DNA of 64,000 nt. It comes from Anaeramoeba ignava. Taxonomy: Eukaryota; Metamonada; Anaeramoebidae. Below are positions 37,401-48,941 of the stretch, one piece after another. How positions within the stretch are numbered: position 1 is the first letter of the stretch; every line of letters starts with the position of its first letter. The notes under the pieces were generated by a model. It had not been told where the DNA came from. It worked only from the letters and a program-made list of their open reading frames with translations, and searched no databases. The stretch is taken from NCBI GenBank assembly GCA_028826165.1, contig JAPDFW010000067.1, positions 62,001 through 126,000 of the forward strand, given 5' to 3'. The position numbers were made by a program, and so were the translations under genes.

Positions 37401-39757
37401 CAAACAACACGACCCAAACGATTAGGACGAAAGGCACAACTACTCTCCTTCGCAAAATTTCTCGAGATTATATTCTACCAACAAAACGGCGTTGCCCGCG
37501 CAGAACATGCGCTCAAGCCGCTGTGTATGCATGCGCTTCATGCAAATTCAACGCGTTTTTTTGCGCACAAAAAAATGATTGCCTGCTTCGAATACAGTCG
37601 CATCGAGGCAATGAAGATTGAGCAACTCCCAAAGATGGTTCAATATCATGAATCAAAAGACACCTCCTTCCTGCGACAGATGATGAATCTTCTGCAGAGA
37701 ATAATCAACAACGCATTCGAACATATCCGCGTTCATCTTGATCAGCTCTGCGCATCTGTAAAAACCCACCAGCAAACACAGCACCAACAGCGCTCGCAGG
37801 ACAAGAAAATTGCGAATATGCTCGAGACGTTTCTGAGCGAGGGCTGGGAATCAAGCGCAAAAACAGATGAAGATGCAAAGAGATCAAGGATGAAATTTTG
37901 GATCTCGAAAAACCGCTCGATATTTTCGGTTTGAACAGAGTAAAACAGAACTTGTTCACAAAAATCCTCGATCACAGCGCAAGACTGACCCAGCTTGACG
38001 AGCGGTTGAGGGAGATTGGCAGGGGTGCAGGGAACAGACAAGAAACCCAGCAGCAAGAAAAACCGAAAGCATTCCAAATCAACTTCTCAATTTGATCGAG
38101 GACATAGTGAATCTTCACGAGCACAACACAGACAAAGACTTGGCGCATTGCGACTTGTCACGAGATTTACAGAGCATCACACGCAAACGCAGAGTGGGAT
38201 GCGTGCGGAAAAATCTGCGAGATACATGGGTACTTTTACCGCCAACCGGAGGCGATTTCTCCCACGAAAGAAACCTTTCCGGAGGAGCACAAACTCCTCG
38301 AGGGTTTCGGCAACGAATCAGGACAATCACGGCGGTTATTCGGGATTGACGGGGTTGAGACAACGGAGAAAACAGGAAGAAGGATCACATCCATCATCAT
38401 CGCGCATTTCAAAAACCTCGCAGATCATTTCCAACGGGAATCGCGTTCATGGGGTCTTTGTTCCAACAGGCATTCTCCGCCGCGTTGTTTGCGTCTGAAG
38501 ACGAGCCCAGCTCAATCATTGCTCACTCACTCAACTCAAAGATTACATCGAAGCTCCACGCGCTCGGCGATCCCCAGATCAATCTACGCGAGCCCAACGA
38601 TCCCCGCGTTCTCGAAAAGCATTCTCCAAAGCAAAAAACGCAAAGCCAATCACCATCCAAATCGCGTATCCTGAGATCCACAGCAAAATTGAATGCACAC
38701 TTTTCTATCCCAAGAAATTCGAGGCTCTGCGTCGTTTCTGTTGTATCGATCCCTACGCCTCTGACACCCTCTTTTTCCAGTCAATCTCAAGATGCAGACG
38801 CTGGGAAAGCAAGGGAGGCAAATCAGGCTCCACTTTTGCCAAAACCTTTGATGACCACTTCATCATCAAAAAAATATCCAAAACAGAATTCGAATCCTTC
38901 AATTTATGCGCTCCTTTCTACTTCCGTTATATCTCAAACAACTTATTCCACAACCACCCCTCGGCGCTCATCAAAATCCTCGGTTTATTCCGCATCACAA
39001 TCACAACTCAAACCAATCGTGTTTCAAGTCAAGCTCTTGTTTTAATGGAAAATTTATTTTATGGCCGCGAAATCTCCAAAATATTCGATCTCAAAGGATC
39101 AACACGAAGCCGCTATGTTGATGTTCCTCATGCGCATATACTCTCCTCCAAAAACTTCCTGCACAACATCTCTCCCACTCCCCACTACAATCAACTCCCC
39201 AGTTCTTTCAGAGCAACGCAAATCATCCTCCAAGCTCCGTCCTATTCTCAACGAAAATACTCCCACACAGCCTGCAAATACAGAGATCCTCCCAGAAAAC
39301 ATCCCTTCAAACAAGCACTCTCTTCATCTCGAAAACCCCACACAGACCCAGTTTGTTCTCCCAGGACGAGAATCTCAAGGACTTTATTTACGGAACTCCC
39401 TTTTTGTGATGAAAAATCAAATCCGAAATCATGAACGCCATTTATAAAGACTCGTATTTTCTTTATCTTATGAAAGTCATGGATTATTCCCTGCTTGTTG
39501 GTATCGACGACAAAAATCATCAGATCATCATCGTTGTTATTGATTATTTGAGGCAGTACACTTGGGACAAGCAACTTGAATCTTGGGTCAAGCGTACTGG
39601 GCTTGTTGGTGGTGGTCAAAAGGCAAAACCCCAACTGTTATTTTCTCCAGAAGACTATAAAAATAGATTCCAAAAATATATCCAGAAATATTTCCAAATT
39701 CTTCCTACAAAATTTACTGTTTTTGATCCTTCTGAAAAATTTGAAAGAAAAAAATAG
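34454..39757 (+). pseudogene. Fab1/PIKfyve-type PI3P 5-kinase locus, frame-broken
   Basis: Homology to phosphatidylinositol 3-phosphate 5-kinase is clear in order. After an Asn/Glu-rich start come the GroEL/TCP-1-like domain (LLRPFLDRVGSLDPHVLFVT, then VTILLRGDSF), low-complexity NINEDIKED repeats and the Cys/His-rich CCR domain (SCGVCHQTTRP, LLSFAKFLEIIFYQ). Next is YEDEPSS-like SEDEPSSIIAHSL, then the PIPK domain with HFIIKKISKTEFESF, VLMENLFYGREISKIFDLKGS, VMDYSLLVGIDD and a C-terminal KPQLLFSPEDYKNRF. The reading frame changes at about 35700, 35925, 36700, 37900, 38090, 38440 and between 39150 and 39430. All catalytic motifs survive, which favours sequence error over true decay. It would act on endosomes making PI(3,5)P2. 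Confidence 0.75.
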
Positions 39758-40674
39758 ATTGGTTATTTTCTTCTTTTTAAAATTTTTCTTTTTCCATTTT
39801 TTGATTTTTGGTTTTCTTTTTCCATTTTTTTGAGTGAATCAAAATCATAAAAATTTTATTTAAAAAAGAATGTGATTTTTATTTCTTAATTTTTCAAAAA
39901 AAAAAGCAAAGAACAAAAAAGAAAATTAAGAAAATTAATTTTATCAATAATTTTATCATTAATTTTATCAATAATTTTGTAATTAATTTTATATTTAATT
40001 TTGTAAATAATTTTGTAATTAATTTTGTAATTAATTTTATATTTAATTTTATAATTAATTTTGTATTTCATTTTTGTATTTCATTTTTGTATTTAATTTT
40101 ATAAATAATTTTATCATTAATTTTGTAAATAATTTTATATTTAATTTTATATTTAATTTTATAAATAATTTTATAAATAATTTTATAAATAATTTTATAA
40201 ATAATTTTATATTTAATTTTATATTTAATTTTATCATTCATTTTATAAATAATTTTGTAAATAATTTTATATTTAATTTTATAAATAATTTTATATTGAA
40301 TTTTATATTTAATTTTATATTTAATTTTATATTTAATTTTATATTTAATTTTATAATTAATTTTATAATTAATTTTGTAAAGAATTTTATATTTAATTTT
40401 ATAAATAATTTTATATTTAATTTTATAATTAATTTTATAAATAATTTTATAATTAATTTTATATTTAATTTTATAAATAATTTTATATTTAATTTTGTAT
40501 TTAATTTTGTAATTAATTTTATATTTAATTTTATAAATAATTTTATATTTAATTTTATATTTAATTTTGTATTTAATTTTATATTTAATTTTATATTTAA
40601 TTTTATATTTAATTTTATATTTAATTGTTGAATTTCATTTTTGTATTTCATTTTTGTATTTAATTTTTGTAATT
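39758..40674. repeat. AT spacer with AATTTTATAAAT-type 12-bp array
   Basis: This is the region between two convergent 3' ends. From about 39930 to 40670 it is a tandem array of units such as AATTTTATATTT, AATTTTATAAATAATTTT and AATTTTGTAATT. No gene is seen. The long Ile/Asn/Phe and Ile/Lys frames in it are products of the repeat. Confidence 0.85.
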
Positions 40675-41022
40675 CTAATTATGATCATGAATTAATTTTT
40701 TTCCACATCCAACACATCTAAATTCTAATTCCATTGTTTCTTCTCCTTTACGATTTGGAACTTGAAAAAAAACAGCTTCTGTTTGTTGACAACTATCACA
40801 TTCCCTATCTGTTCTTGGAAGAGTTGGATCACTTCCATAATCTAAATGAAGATCTGTTTCTTCTAATTGATATGTTTTAATGTGATTTACATAAATTCTT
40901 GCATTTTCTGAATATTCTGAATGATGACAATTATCACAAACATATCTTAGTTTTTTTTCTTTTCGATCTTCTGCTGGTCGAAGCATATTATTACATTCTG
41001 GACAAAATTTAATTCCACTCAT
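40675..41022 (-). CDS. POLR2I: DNA-directed RNA polymerase II subunit RPB9
   Basis: 115 residues, the family's usual size. The N-terminal zinc ribbon is FCPECNNMLRP...YVCDNCHH; the linker holds DPTLPRTDREC; the C-terminal TFIIS-like ribbon is CDSCQQTEAVFFQ...FRCVGCG. All eight Zn-binding cysteines are present. The end (KKLIHDHN) lacks the usual aromatic residue after the last zinc pair. RPB9 sits in the Pol II jaw and affects start-site choice, fidelity and transcript cleavage. Single exon; the frame is intact. Upstream (41040-41090, minus strand) are TTTCATTTTTT words shared with other genes here. Confidence 0.95.
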   Translation of the reverse strand: MSGIKFCPECNNMLRPAEDRKEKKLRYVCDNCHHSEYSENARIYVNHIKTYQLEETDLHLDYGSDPTLPRTDRECDSCQQTEAVFFQVPNRKGEETMELEFRCVGCGKKLIHDHN

Positions 41023-42724
41023 TTTATTGAAAAATAAAAAATAAAAAAATAAAAAATGAAAAAATAAAAAATGAAAAAATGAATTTTTTTTTCAAATTAA
41101 TTTTTTTTGTTCATTTAATTAAATTAAACCAATTCCCTTTTTTTTAATTTCTTTTTAATATTTTTCGATTTAATCCAATTAAATCAATTAAATTCTTTTA
41201 TAAATTCTTTTATAATTTCTGTTATAAATTATTTTATAAATTCTGTTATAAATTATTTTATAAATTCTGTTATAAATTATTTTATAAATTCTGTTATAAA
41301 TTCTGTTTTAAATTCTGTTATAAATTCTGTTATAATTTCTTTTATAAATTATTTTATAATTTCTTTTATAAATTCTGTTATAAATTATTTTATAAATTCT
41401 GTTATAAATTATTTTATAAATTCTGTTATAAATTATTTTATAAATTATTTTATAAATTCTATTTATAAATTATTTTATAAATTATTTTATAAATTCTGTT
41501 ATAAATTATTTTATAAATTCTGTTATAATTTATTTTATAATTTCTTTTTATAAATTATTTTATAATTTCTTTTATAAATTATTTTATAATTTCTTTTATA
41601 AATTATTTTATAATTTCTTTTATAAATTATTTTATAAATTCTGTTATAAATTCTTTTATAAATTCTTTTATAAATTCTTTTATAAATTATTTTATAAATT
41701 TATTTTATAAATTTATTTTATAAATTCTTTTATAATTTCTGTTATAAATTATTTTATAAATTCTGTTATAATTTATTTTATAATTTATTTTATAAATTAT
41801 TTTATAATTTCTGTTATAAATTCTGTTATAAATTCTTTTATAAATTCTTTTTATAATTTATTTTATAAATTCTTTTATAAATTCTGTTATAAATTATTTT
41901 TAAATTCTTTTTTAAATCTTTTATAATTTCTTTTATAATTTCTTTTATAAATTCTTTTATAATTTCTTTTTAAATTATTTTTAAATTATTTTTATAATTT
42001 CTTTTTATAAATTATTTTATAATTTCTTTTTAATTTATTTTATAAATTCTTTTTATAAATTATTTTATAAATTCTGTTATAAATTCTGTTATAAATTATT
42101 TTTATAAATTCTGTTATAAATTCTTTTTATAATTTCTTTTATAAATTCTTTTTATAATTTCTGTTATAAATTCTTTTATAAATTCTTTTATAAATTATTT
42201 TTATAAATTCTTTTATATTCTTTTTTATTTTATAATTTATTTTATAAATTCTGTTATAATTTCTTTTTTAATTTCTTTTATAAATTCTTTTTATAAATTC
42301 TTTTATAAATTCTTTTATAAATTCTTTTATAAATTCTTTTATAAATTCTTTTTATAATTTATTTTATAAATTATTTTATAAATTCTTTTATAATTTCTTT
42401 TATAAATTACTTTATAATTTCTTTTTATAAATTACTTTATAATTTCTTTTATAAATTCTTTTATAAATTCTGTTATAAATTATTTTATAATTTCTTTTAT
42501 AATTTATTTTATAAATTATTTTATAAATTCTGTTATAAATTCTGTTATAAATTATTTTATAATTTCTTTTATAATTTATTTTATAAATTATTTTATAAAT
42601 TCTGTTATAAATTCTGTTATAAATTCTGTTATAAATTCTGTTATAATTTCTGTTATAATTTCTGTTATAATTTCTTTTATAATTTCTTTTATAAATTCTT
42701 TCATAAATTCTTTTATAAATTAAT
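41023..42724. repeat. 1.5-kb array of ATAAATTCTGTT/ATAAATTATTTT units
   Basis: After about 150 bp of promoter-like sequence for RPB9, the region 41170-42720 is a 12-bp tandem array with three main variants (TTCTTTTATAAA, TTCTGTTATAAA, TTATTTTATAAA). It lies between the 5' end of RPB9 and the 3' end of the CLU-like gene, so it is probably intergenic. No gene is seen. Confidence 0.85.
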
Positions 42725-45700
42725 TTAATTAAACATAGTTAAATCCTCTCCAATCGAAATTAAATATAATGATTTCAATTTCTTCAAAGCCTCTTTATCA
42801 CCATTTTGAACAACACAATCAAACAAAGAATCAACATAAACCTTCAAACTATCTTGATCAAAAAGCTCAATAACAACCATTTCAAATAACTCTTTTGTAA
42901 TCGGAAACTTCAATGTTTGAGACTTGCCTTGAATTTGGTCAACTTTAATCTTCTCAAAGAATATATTGCTTTTTCCAAAAGCATTTTGAACTGCAAATTC
43001 AATACAGTTCGCGTGATGTGTTGAATTTGCTCCAAAACATTATCCTCCTCCATATCCTTCAGAATCTCAAGAGCACTTTGGTAAAAATCATTCGCCTCCA
43101 AAAATTCGCTCAAGTTCTCATGAACATAAGCAACTTGAAGAATATTCTTAACAAAACACGTTGATTTCGGAATCGTTGTATTTCTTCTCACATCCTCGAA
43201 AAACATCCTCAATTTGCGCCTGGTTTCTCTTCAAAGACTGGTTTTCCAAGCTGTCCTTGAAAGTAGAAACAATTCCATTTGTCCTCAATTGATTTGATTC
43301 TTGAACCAATTGATTCACATATTTTTGTGTCTCAAGTGATTTCATACTATGTTCTTTTGCCGTTGAAAGATCTCCCTTCTTGATCAATATATCCGCCGCA
43401 TAGAAATGAAAGATGGAGGTAGCAAGACGCTTCTCTCCAAACAAAGAGCTTATGATAACAAGTCCATTTTCCATCATGACTAACGCCTCCTGGAAATTTG
43501 TGGATTGCGAATGGCATCTTCCAACATTGAAGAAACACCACGCAGTTTTCCAATGTCCTCCTCCAAGCACTTTTTTGCAGAGCTCAAGTGCCTTTGTGAA
43601 GAATTTGAGCGCGTATTGGATGTTCCCATCGCGCTGATAAAGATGCGCAATTTCATTATAAGAATCAATCAAAAGCGGATGATTTTCAGATAAATGATAA
43701 TGCAAAATATTCATTGAGTATTTGAAACATTCAAGCGCCGATTTCATGTCTCCAGACTGGTATTTTGCCTTCATAAGAGCTAAATAAGTGACGGCAATAT
43801 CGCCGTAGAATTTCCTTGAAGCGCCGAGTGCAGCATTTGCGCAAAGAACCGAGTTTGAAAGATCCTTTTTTTGGAAATAAATTGCCGAAAGTTTCGTTAA
43901 TATTCTTGATACTTGCATCGTTCGAATCCCGTAAACCGATTTTTGGATCGCAAGCTCAACATTGAGCGATTGGATCAGGTGTTATATTCGTTATTCAACG
44001 AAAATTTGTCGTATTTTTCGCAAATTTGATGAAAGCATTTTTGGTTGTAAAAATCTTTTTAGTTTTGGATGAATCGCAACAAAATCATTCCTTTCAATAG
44101 GATTTTCCTTGGAGAAATCGTATTCATCCGTATCAACAAATTCAACACCGCTGTGGAATTGTAGAGCTAGAAACAGCGCTGGTTTGTGAATCATTGAGAA
44201 ATCTGCTTTGAATCCAAATTTTTTCAAAACTCCAGGAATTAGCACTACATCCCAATACATTTCACATTCTTCAGATGATCCAAGAACAAGGTTGAAGAAA
44301 TCAATTATGATTGAGGCCATTCTCTCGTTAATTCGAGCAACAACTCTGTGGTTTCTTGGCGAATCCAATTCTGTGTGCCCACTTTTCTCAATACTATCAT
44401 TTATCAAATCTATATCTGTTGTTTTCTTTTTTAAAATCCGTTTTTTCGGCGTTTGGAATCCATATTCTGGTTTTCTTTCCTTTATTTCTTCATTTCCATT
44501 TTGTATTTCATTTTCATTTCCATTTTGTATTTCATTTTCATTTCCATTTTGTATTTCATTTTCATTTCCATTTTCATTTTCATTTTCATTTTCTATTACT
44601 TCTTTATCTTCCTCTTTTGCAACCAAATTCGCAAATTCTGTTGATTCAATATTCTTGATTCTTTTGCTTGTTTTTCGTAATTGCTCGTATAGGCTTTTCT
44701 TGCAAACTCGAGCAATCATTTCAATCACAAGCAGCTGTCTTACATGCGGTATTTTTGTTAAATTGGCGAGAACACCAAGATGCCTTATGTTGATTCCATG
44801 CAAATGCAATTGATCTTTTAATTTTTGTGAATCAACAACAATAACCTCGAGATTATCCATTTTGGAAATGAATTTGGGCAACGAATAAGAATATAAATGG
44901 TCTCTTGCAAATTGAGAAATATCAATATTTTTTTCATTATCAATATTTTTCATTCTTATTTTCCCTATTTTTCTTAACAATTCGGGTCTTATCCTTGAAA
45001 CCATCTTGTATTCCTCCTTTTTCTAAGTCTTTTTCAATAAATTGATTATCGGATCTTCGTAATTAAACTTTTCTGTTGGGAAAAGTTGTTCCACATTTAA
45101 TAAATAAACTTCATTTTCCGATATTTCAAGAACTTCCAATAAATCAACATTTTCCATATCCAAATTAAGACAATATTTCTGCAATAAATCTTTCAATTTC
45201 TTCTTAATTTTGGGACTAACCACTTCACCTAATTTAACTCTTCTTTTATTATTAGGCAATTGTGCTGAGACATGAATACGGAATCCTTTATAATCAACGA
45301 TGCATTGAAGAGGAACATAAACTCCGATTATATTTGCCTCCTGAATAAATTTTCCATTTTGGACTAAATGATTAGCCATCTTCATAGAAAGCTCTGTGCT
45401 TTCTAGCTTTCCAGGATATCTGTGATAGAATCTAAAAATCATATTGGATGTTTCATATTGAATTCCTGGGATTTGATCTTCTTCAAAATGTTCTTTTTCC
45501 ATCAAAAAATTCTTTTGTTTTGGATCGCAATTTTCATTAAAAATTGGTTTGATAATTTTTTGAGATTTCTTGAGTGGATATTCATCAATAAGAATTTGTG
45601 CACAATAAGCTGCTGTATGAAGGAAGTTTCCAAGTAGTTGCAAAATACTAATTTCATGTTGAACATTTTCGTGAATTTCATAAAATTTTTCATATGTTCT

Positions 45701-46459
45701 TTGTGGAGGTAATTGTTGCAATAATAGACGAAGTGTTTCATTCCAATCCATTTCATCTTCAATGAAATTTGGGACTTCTTGACCAAATTCACTTTCATCG
45801 TCTGTATAATCCAAAGCTGTTTTAGAAGTTGATGTTGGTGAAACTGTAGTACTTTGGTTATTCTGATTATTCTGTTGTTTTGAATAACTATTATAATAAA
45901 AAAATAATTCAAAATAATTTATAAAATTAAAATTAATTTATAATAAAAAAATAATTTATAAATTTAAAATTCATTTATTAAATTAAAACTAATTTATAAA
46001 TTTAAAATTCATTTATAATAAAAAAATAATTAAAATTAAAATTAATTTATAAATTTAAAATTACTGCAGTTTGATTGAACTCGGTGATAAACTTTGTAAA
46101 GATTTCAAAGATAAACTCGGTCGATAATTATCTTGCCTCTTATGTAATACATTGTTTATCATCTCAAGCCAATCATTCTTCTCCTTCTCACTACTACAAG
46201 AAAAATATATTTTTTTCTTTTTTCCTTTTGAAATATTCATCCCAAGAAAAAATACATTCTGCTTTTTAAATTTGGAAACGGGAACTGTTTTTACTTCATA
46301 ATTCGTTACATCCATTTCATGTTTTGTTTTTGTATCGTTTTTATCTTTAAAAATTAATAATTTCCCGTTTTTCGTTAATTTTACAAATCTTTTATTCCAT
46401 CGATTAAAAACTGCTTTTTGAAATAGGAATCCTGAAAATTCTATTTGTTTTTCTTCCAT
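42725..46459 (-). CDS. CLU/CLUH-like protein with N-terminal PH domain
   Basis: Exon 1 (46459-46065) encodes a PH domain (FSGFLFQKAVFNRWNKRFVKL ... WLEMINNVLH). A 177-nt GT-AG intron (46064-45888) joins it in frame to the Clu domain (DWNETL at its start, then VPLQCIVDYKGFRIHVSAQLP and VYLLNVEQLFPTE). The eIF3/p135-like part follows (RIRPELLRK, LHLHGINIRHLG, VIEMIARVCKK). TPR-like helices (HPLLIDSYNEIAHLYQ, ALKFFTKALELCKK) form the C-terminal half. CLU proteins bind mRNAs for mitochondrial proteins and affect organelle distribution. In-frame stops or shifts occur at about 45023, 43991, 43150 and 42912, so the gene is broken as read. The usual ubiquitin-like N-domain was not seen. Confidence 0.72.
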
Positions 46460-46851
46460 ATTTTAAAATTTTTTAATAATAAAGAAATAAAGAAATAAAG
46501 AAATAAAGAAATAAAAAAATGAAAAAAATTTTTGGAATTTATTTTAAAAAAAAATCTTGTTATTTTTTTATTTAATTAAGAATGATTTTTTTTCCGAATT
46601 TAAACTAGGAATCAAAAAGAAAGAAAATGGAAAAAAAAAAAGTAAAAAAAAAAAAGGAGAAAGTTATCCAAAAAGTAAAAAAGTAAAAAAGTAAAAAGAA
46701 TTAATTTGTTTTGGAAAAGAAATTGAATTTGGATCGTTAACTAACTAAGAAAATAAGAAAATAATAGTAATAAAGTTAAAATTTAATTAAATGAATATTT
46801 TTGATAATTTCTCAAATTAAAAAAAATTTTTTTTCACCTTTTGATCAAAAT
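46460..46851. other. Spacer between CLU-like and succinyl-CoA ligase genes
   Basis: A- and T-rich sequence with (AAAGAAAT)n near 46487-46510 and an ATG/AAAAATGAAAAAA promoter word at 46516-46526 for the gene on the minus strand. I see no gene. Confidence 0.5.
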
Positions 46852-48601
46852 TTAAATTTTGCCTTCTCTTCTCATAACATCATGCATAACATAACCAATC
46901 TCATTAGGGAATTTAGAGATTTTAACACCAACAGATTCAAGAGCACGAATCTTATCTTGAGCACCACCTTTTCCACCAGAAACAATAGCACCAGCATGAC
47001 CCATACGTTTATTTGGGGGAGCAGTTAACCCAGCAATAAAACTAACGACAGGTTTTCTGTTTTTTCCAGTATTATGTTTTGCAAGAAATTCAGCAGCATC
47101 TTCTTCGGCATTACCACCGATCACCGATCATAATGATACCCTCTGTTTGAGGGTCTTCCAAAAATCGAGAAAGAACGTCAACAAAATTAGTTCCGTTAAA
47201 TGGGTCTCCACCAATACCAACGCATGTGCTTTGGCCAAGTCCTGTCTTTGTTGTTTGAGCAACTGCTTCGTATGTCAACGTTCCTGATCGTGATACAACT
47301 CCGATCTTTCCTGGCTTGTGGATGTGTCCAGGCATGATTCCGATCTTGCATTCGCCTGGTTTGATGATTCCGGGACAATTTGGCCCAATCAATCTTGAGT
47401 TTGGATGCTCTTTTAACTTACGCTTCACTTTGATCATGTCGTGTTGTGGAATGTGTTCTGTAATGCACACAATTAATCCCATGTCTGCTTCAATTGCATC
47501 GATTAATGCTTTTCCTGCAAATTTTGGTGGGACATAAATTACTGTTGCATCAGCATCTGTTTTTTCTTTTGCTTCTTTCACGTCTGAGAAAACTGGTAAT
47601 CCTAAATGATAGGTTCCGGCTTTGTTTGGTGATACTCCTCCAACCATTTTGGTTCCATATTTGATGGCTTGATCTGTGTGGAATGTTCCCTTTAAATTAA
47701 TTTAAAAATTCATTTAAAAAAATAAAATTGAAATTAAAATTGAAATTAAAATTGAAATTCATTTATAAAATTAAAATTAAAATTAAAATTAAAATTGAAA
47801 TTAAAATTAATATTAAAATTGAAATTAAAATTAAAATTGAAATTAAAATTCAAATTAAAATTAAAATTAAAATTAAAATTAAAATTAAAATTAAAATTAA
47901 AATCAAAATTCATTTATAAAATTAAAATTAAAATTAAAATTAAAATTAATTTATAAAATTAATATTATAATTAAAATTAAAATTAAAATTAATTTATAAA
48001 ATTAATATTAAAATTCATTTATAAAATTAAAATTAAAATTAAAATTAAAATTAAAATTAAAATTAAAATTAATATTAAAATTAAAATTAAATTTAAAATT
48101 AAAAATTTATAAAATTAAAATTAAAATTAAAATTAAAATTAAAATTAAAACTAAAATTAAAATTAAAATTAAAATTAAAATTAAAATTAAAATTAAAATC
48201 AAAATTAAAATTCATTTATAAAATTAAAATTGAAATTAAAATTAAAATTAAAATTAAAATTAAAATTAAAATTAAAATTAAAATTAATATTAAAATTAAT
48301 ATTAATTTATAAAATTGAAATTGAAATTAAAATTAAAATTAATTTATAAAATTAATATTAAAATGATTTATTCTGGTTTTCTTGATTTGTTTTTTTTTGA
48401 ATTTATTTCTATTAAAAACTATAATTGTTTAAAAAAGAACCTAAATATAATATTTACTTGTTTTCCTGTTAAACCTTGACAAATAACCTTTGTGTCTTTG
48501 TTGACAAAAACATAAGGTTTAGATGAGAAAAGTCGTGATGTAATAACTGGAAGAACGTTTATTGGTTTCTTTGGTTTGAATTTTATATTTGATAAAGACA
48601 T
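46852..48601 (-). CDS. Succinyl-CoA ligase alpha subunit, organellar
   Basis: This enzyme interconverts succinyl-CoA and succinate with ADP or GDP phosphorylation. Exon 1 (48601-48458) has a Ser/Lys/Arg leader with TSRLFSSKP, like a mitochondrial or hydrogenosomal targeting peptide, then [10 protein letters not shown]. Exon 2 (47689-46852) starts [21 protein letters not shown]. Conserved parts are [42 protein letters not shown] and [15 protein letters not shown] with the phosphorylated His. The joined length is about 327 residues, normal for the alpha subunit. A frameshift sits near 47117, where [11 protein letters not shown] is expected but GATCGG is read. A beta subunit is needed and not in the window. 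Confidence 0.92.
47690..48457 (-). repeat. Intron of succinyl-CoA ligase: AAAATT array
   Basis: This 768-nt GT-AG intron (donor CAA|GTAAAT, acceptor TTTAAAG) lies exactly within the conserved TGKQGTFHT motif, which splicing restores. About 650 nt of it are 6-bp AAAATT units interrupted by TTCATTTATAAAATT. Confidence 0.9.
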
Positions 48602-48941
48602 GCTGAGTCTGATTTATTATTAATTTTATTTTTTAATTTTTATTATTTTTATTATTTTTATTATTATTTTTATTAATTACTATTTTTTGAAAATGAAAAA
48701 AAATGAAAAAAAAAAAGAAAAAAAAAAATTTTTTTTAATTAAAAAAATAAAAAAAAAAAGAAAAATGAGTTGGAAAAAGAATAAATGAGTAAGAAATTTA
48801 AAATAATTAATAATTAAAAATAATTTATTAGTAATTTTGATTTTTTATTTTTTAATTTAATTTAATAAAAACAAATTTCATTTTTTCATTTTTCTTCTTT
48901 TTCTTTTTCTTTTTCTTTCTCTTTTTCTTTTATTGTAAAAT
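48602..48941. other. Divergent spacer before succinyl-CoA ligase and PH genes
   Basis: 340 bp between two divergent start codons, A/T only for long stretches. It carries TTTCATTTTT words on both strands (48688-48710 minus; 48878-48893 plus) and a CT-rich tract directly before ATG 48942. I see no gene. Confidence 0.5.

Noticed and set aside
39866..39878. AATGTGATTTTT shared by the 3' regions of PIKfyve (39868) and the PH gene (53010)
   Set aside because: Only two clear cases; other 3' ends in the window lack it, so a common 3' signal is not supported.
40074..40631. Long Phe/Asn/Ile frame of 185 codons
   Set aside because: It is a translation of the 12-bp AT array with no start context, homology or composition of a protein.
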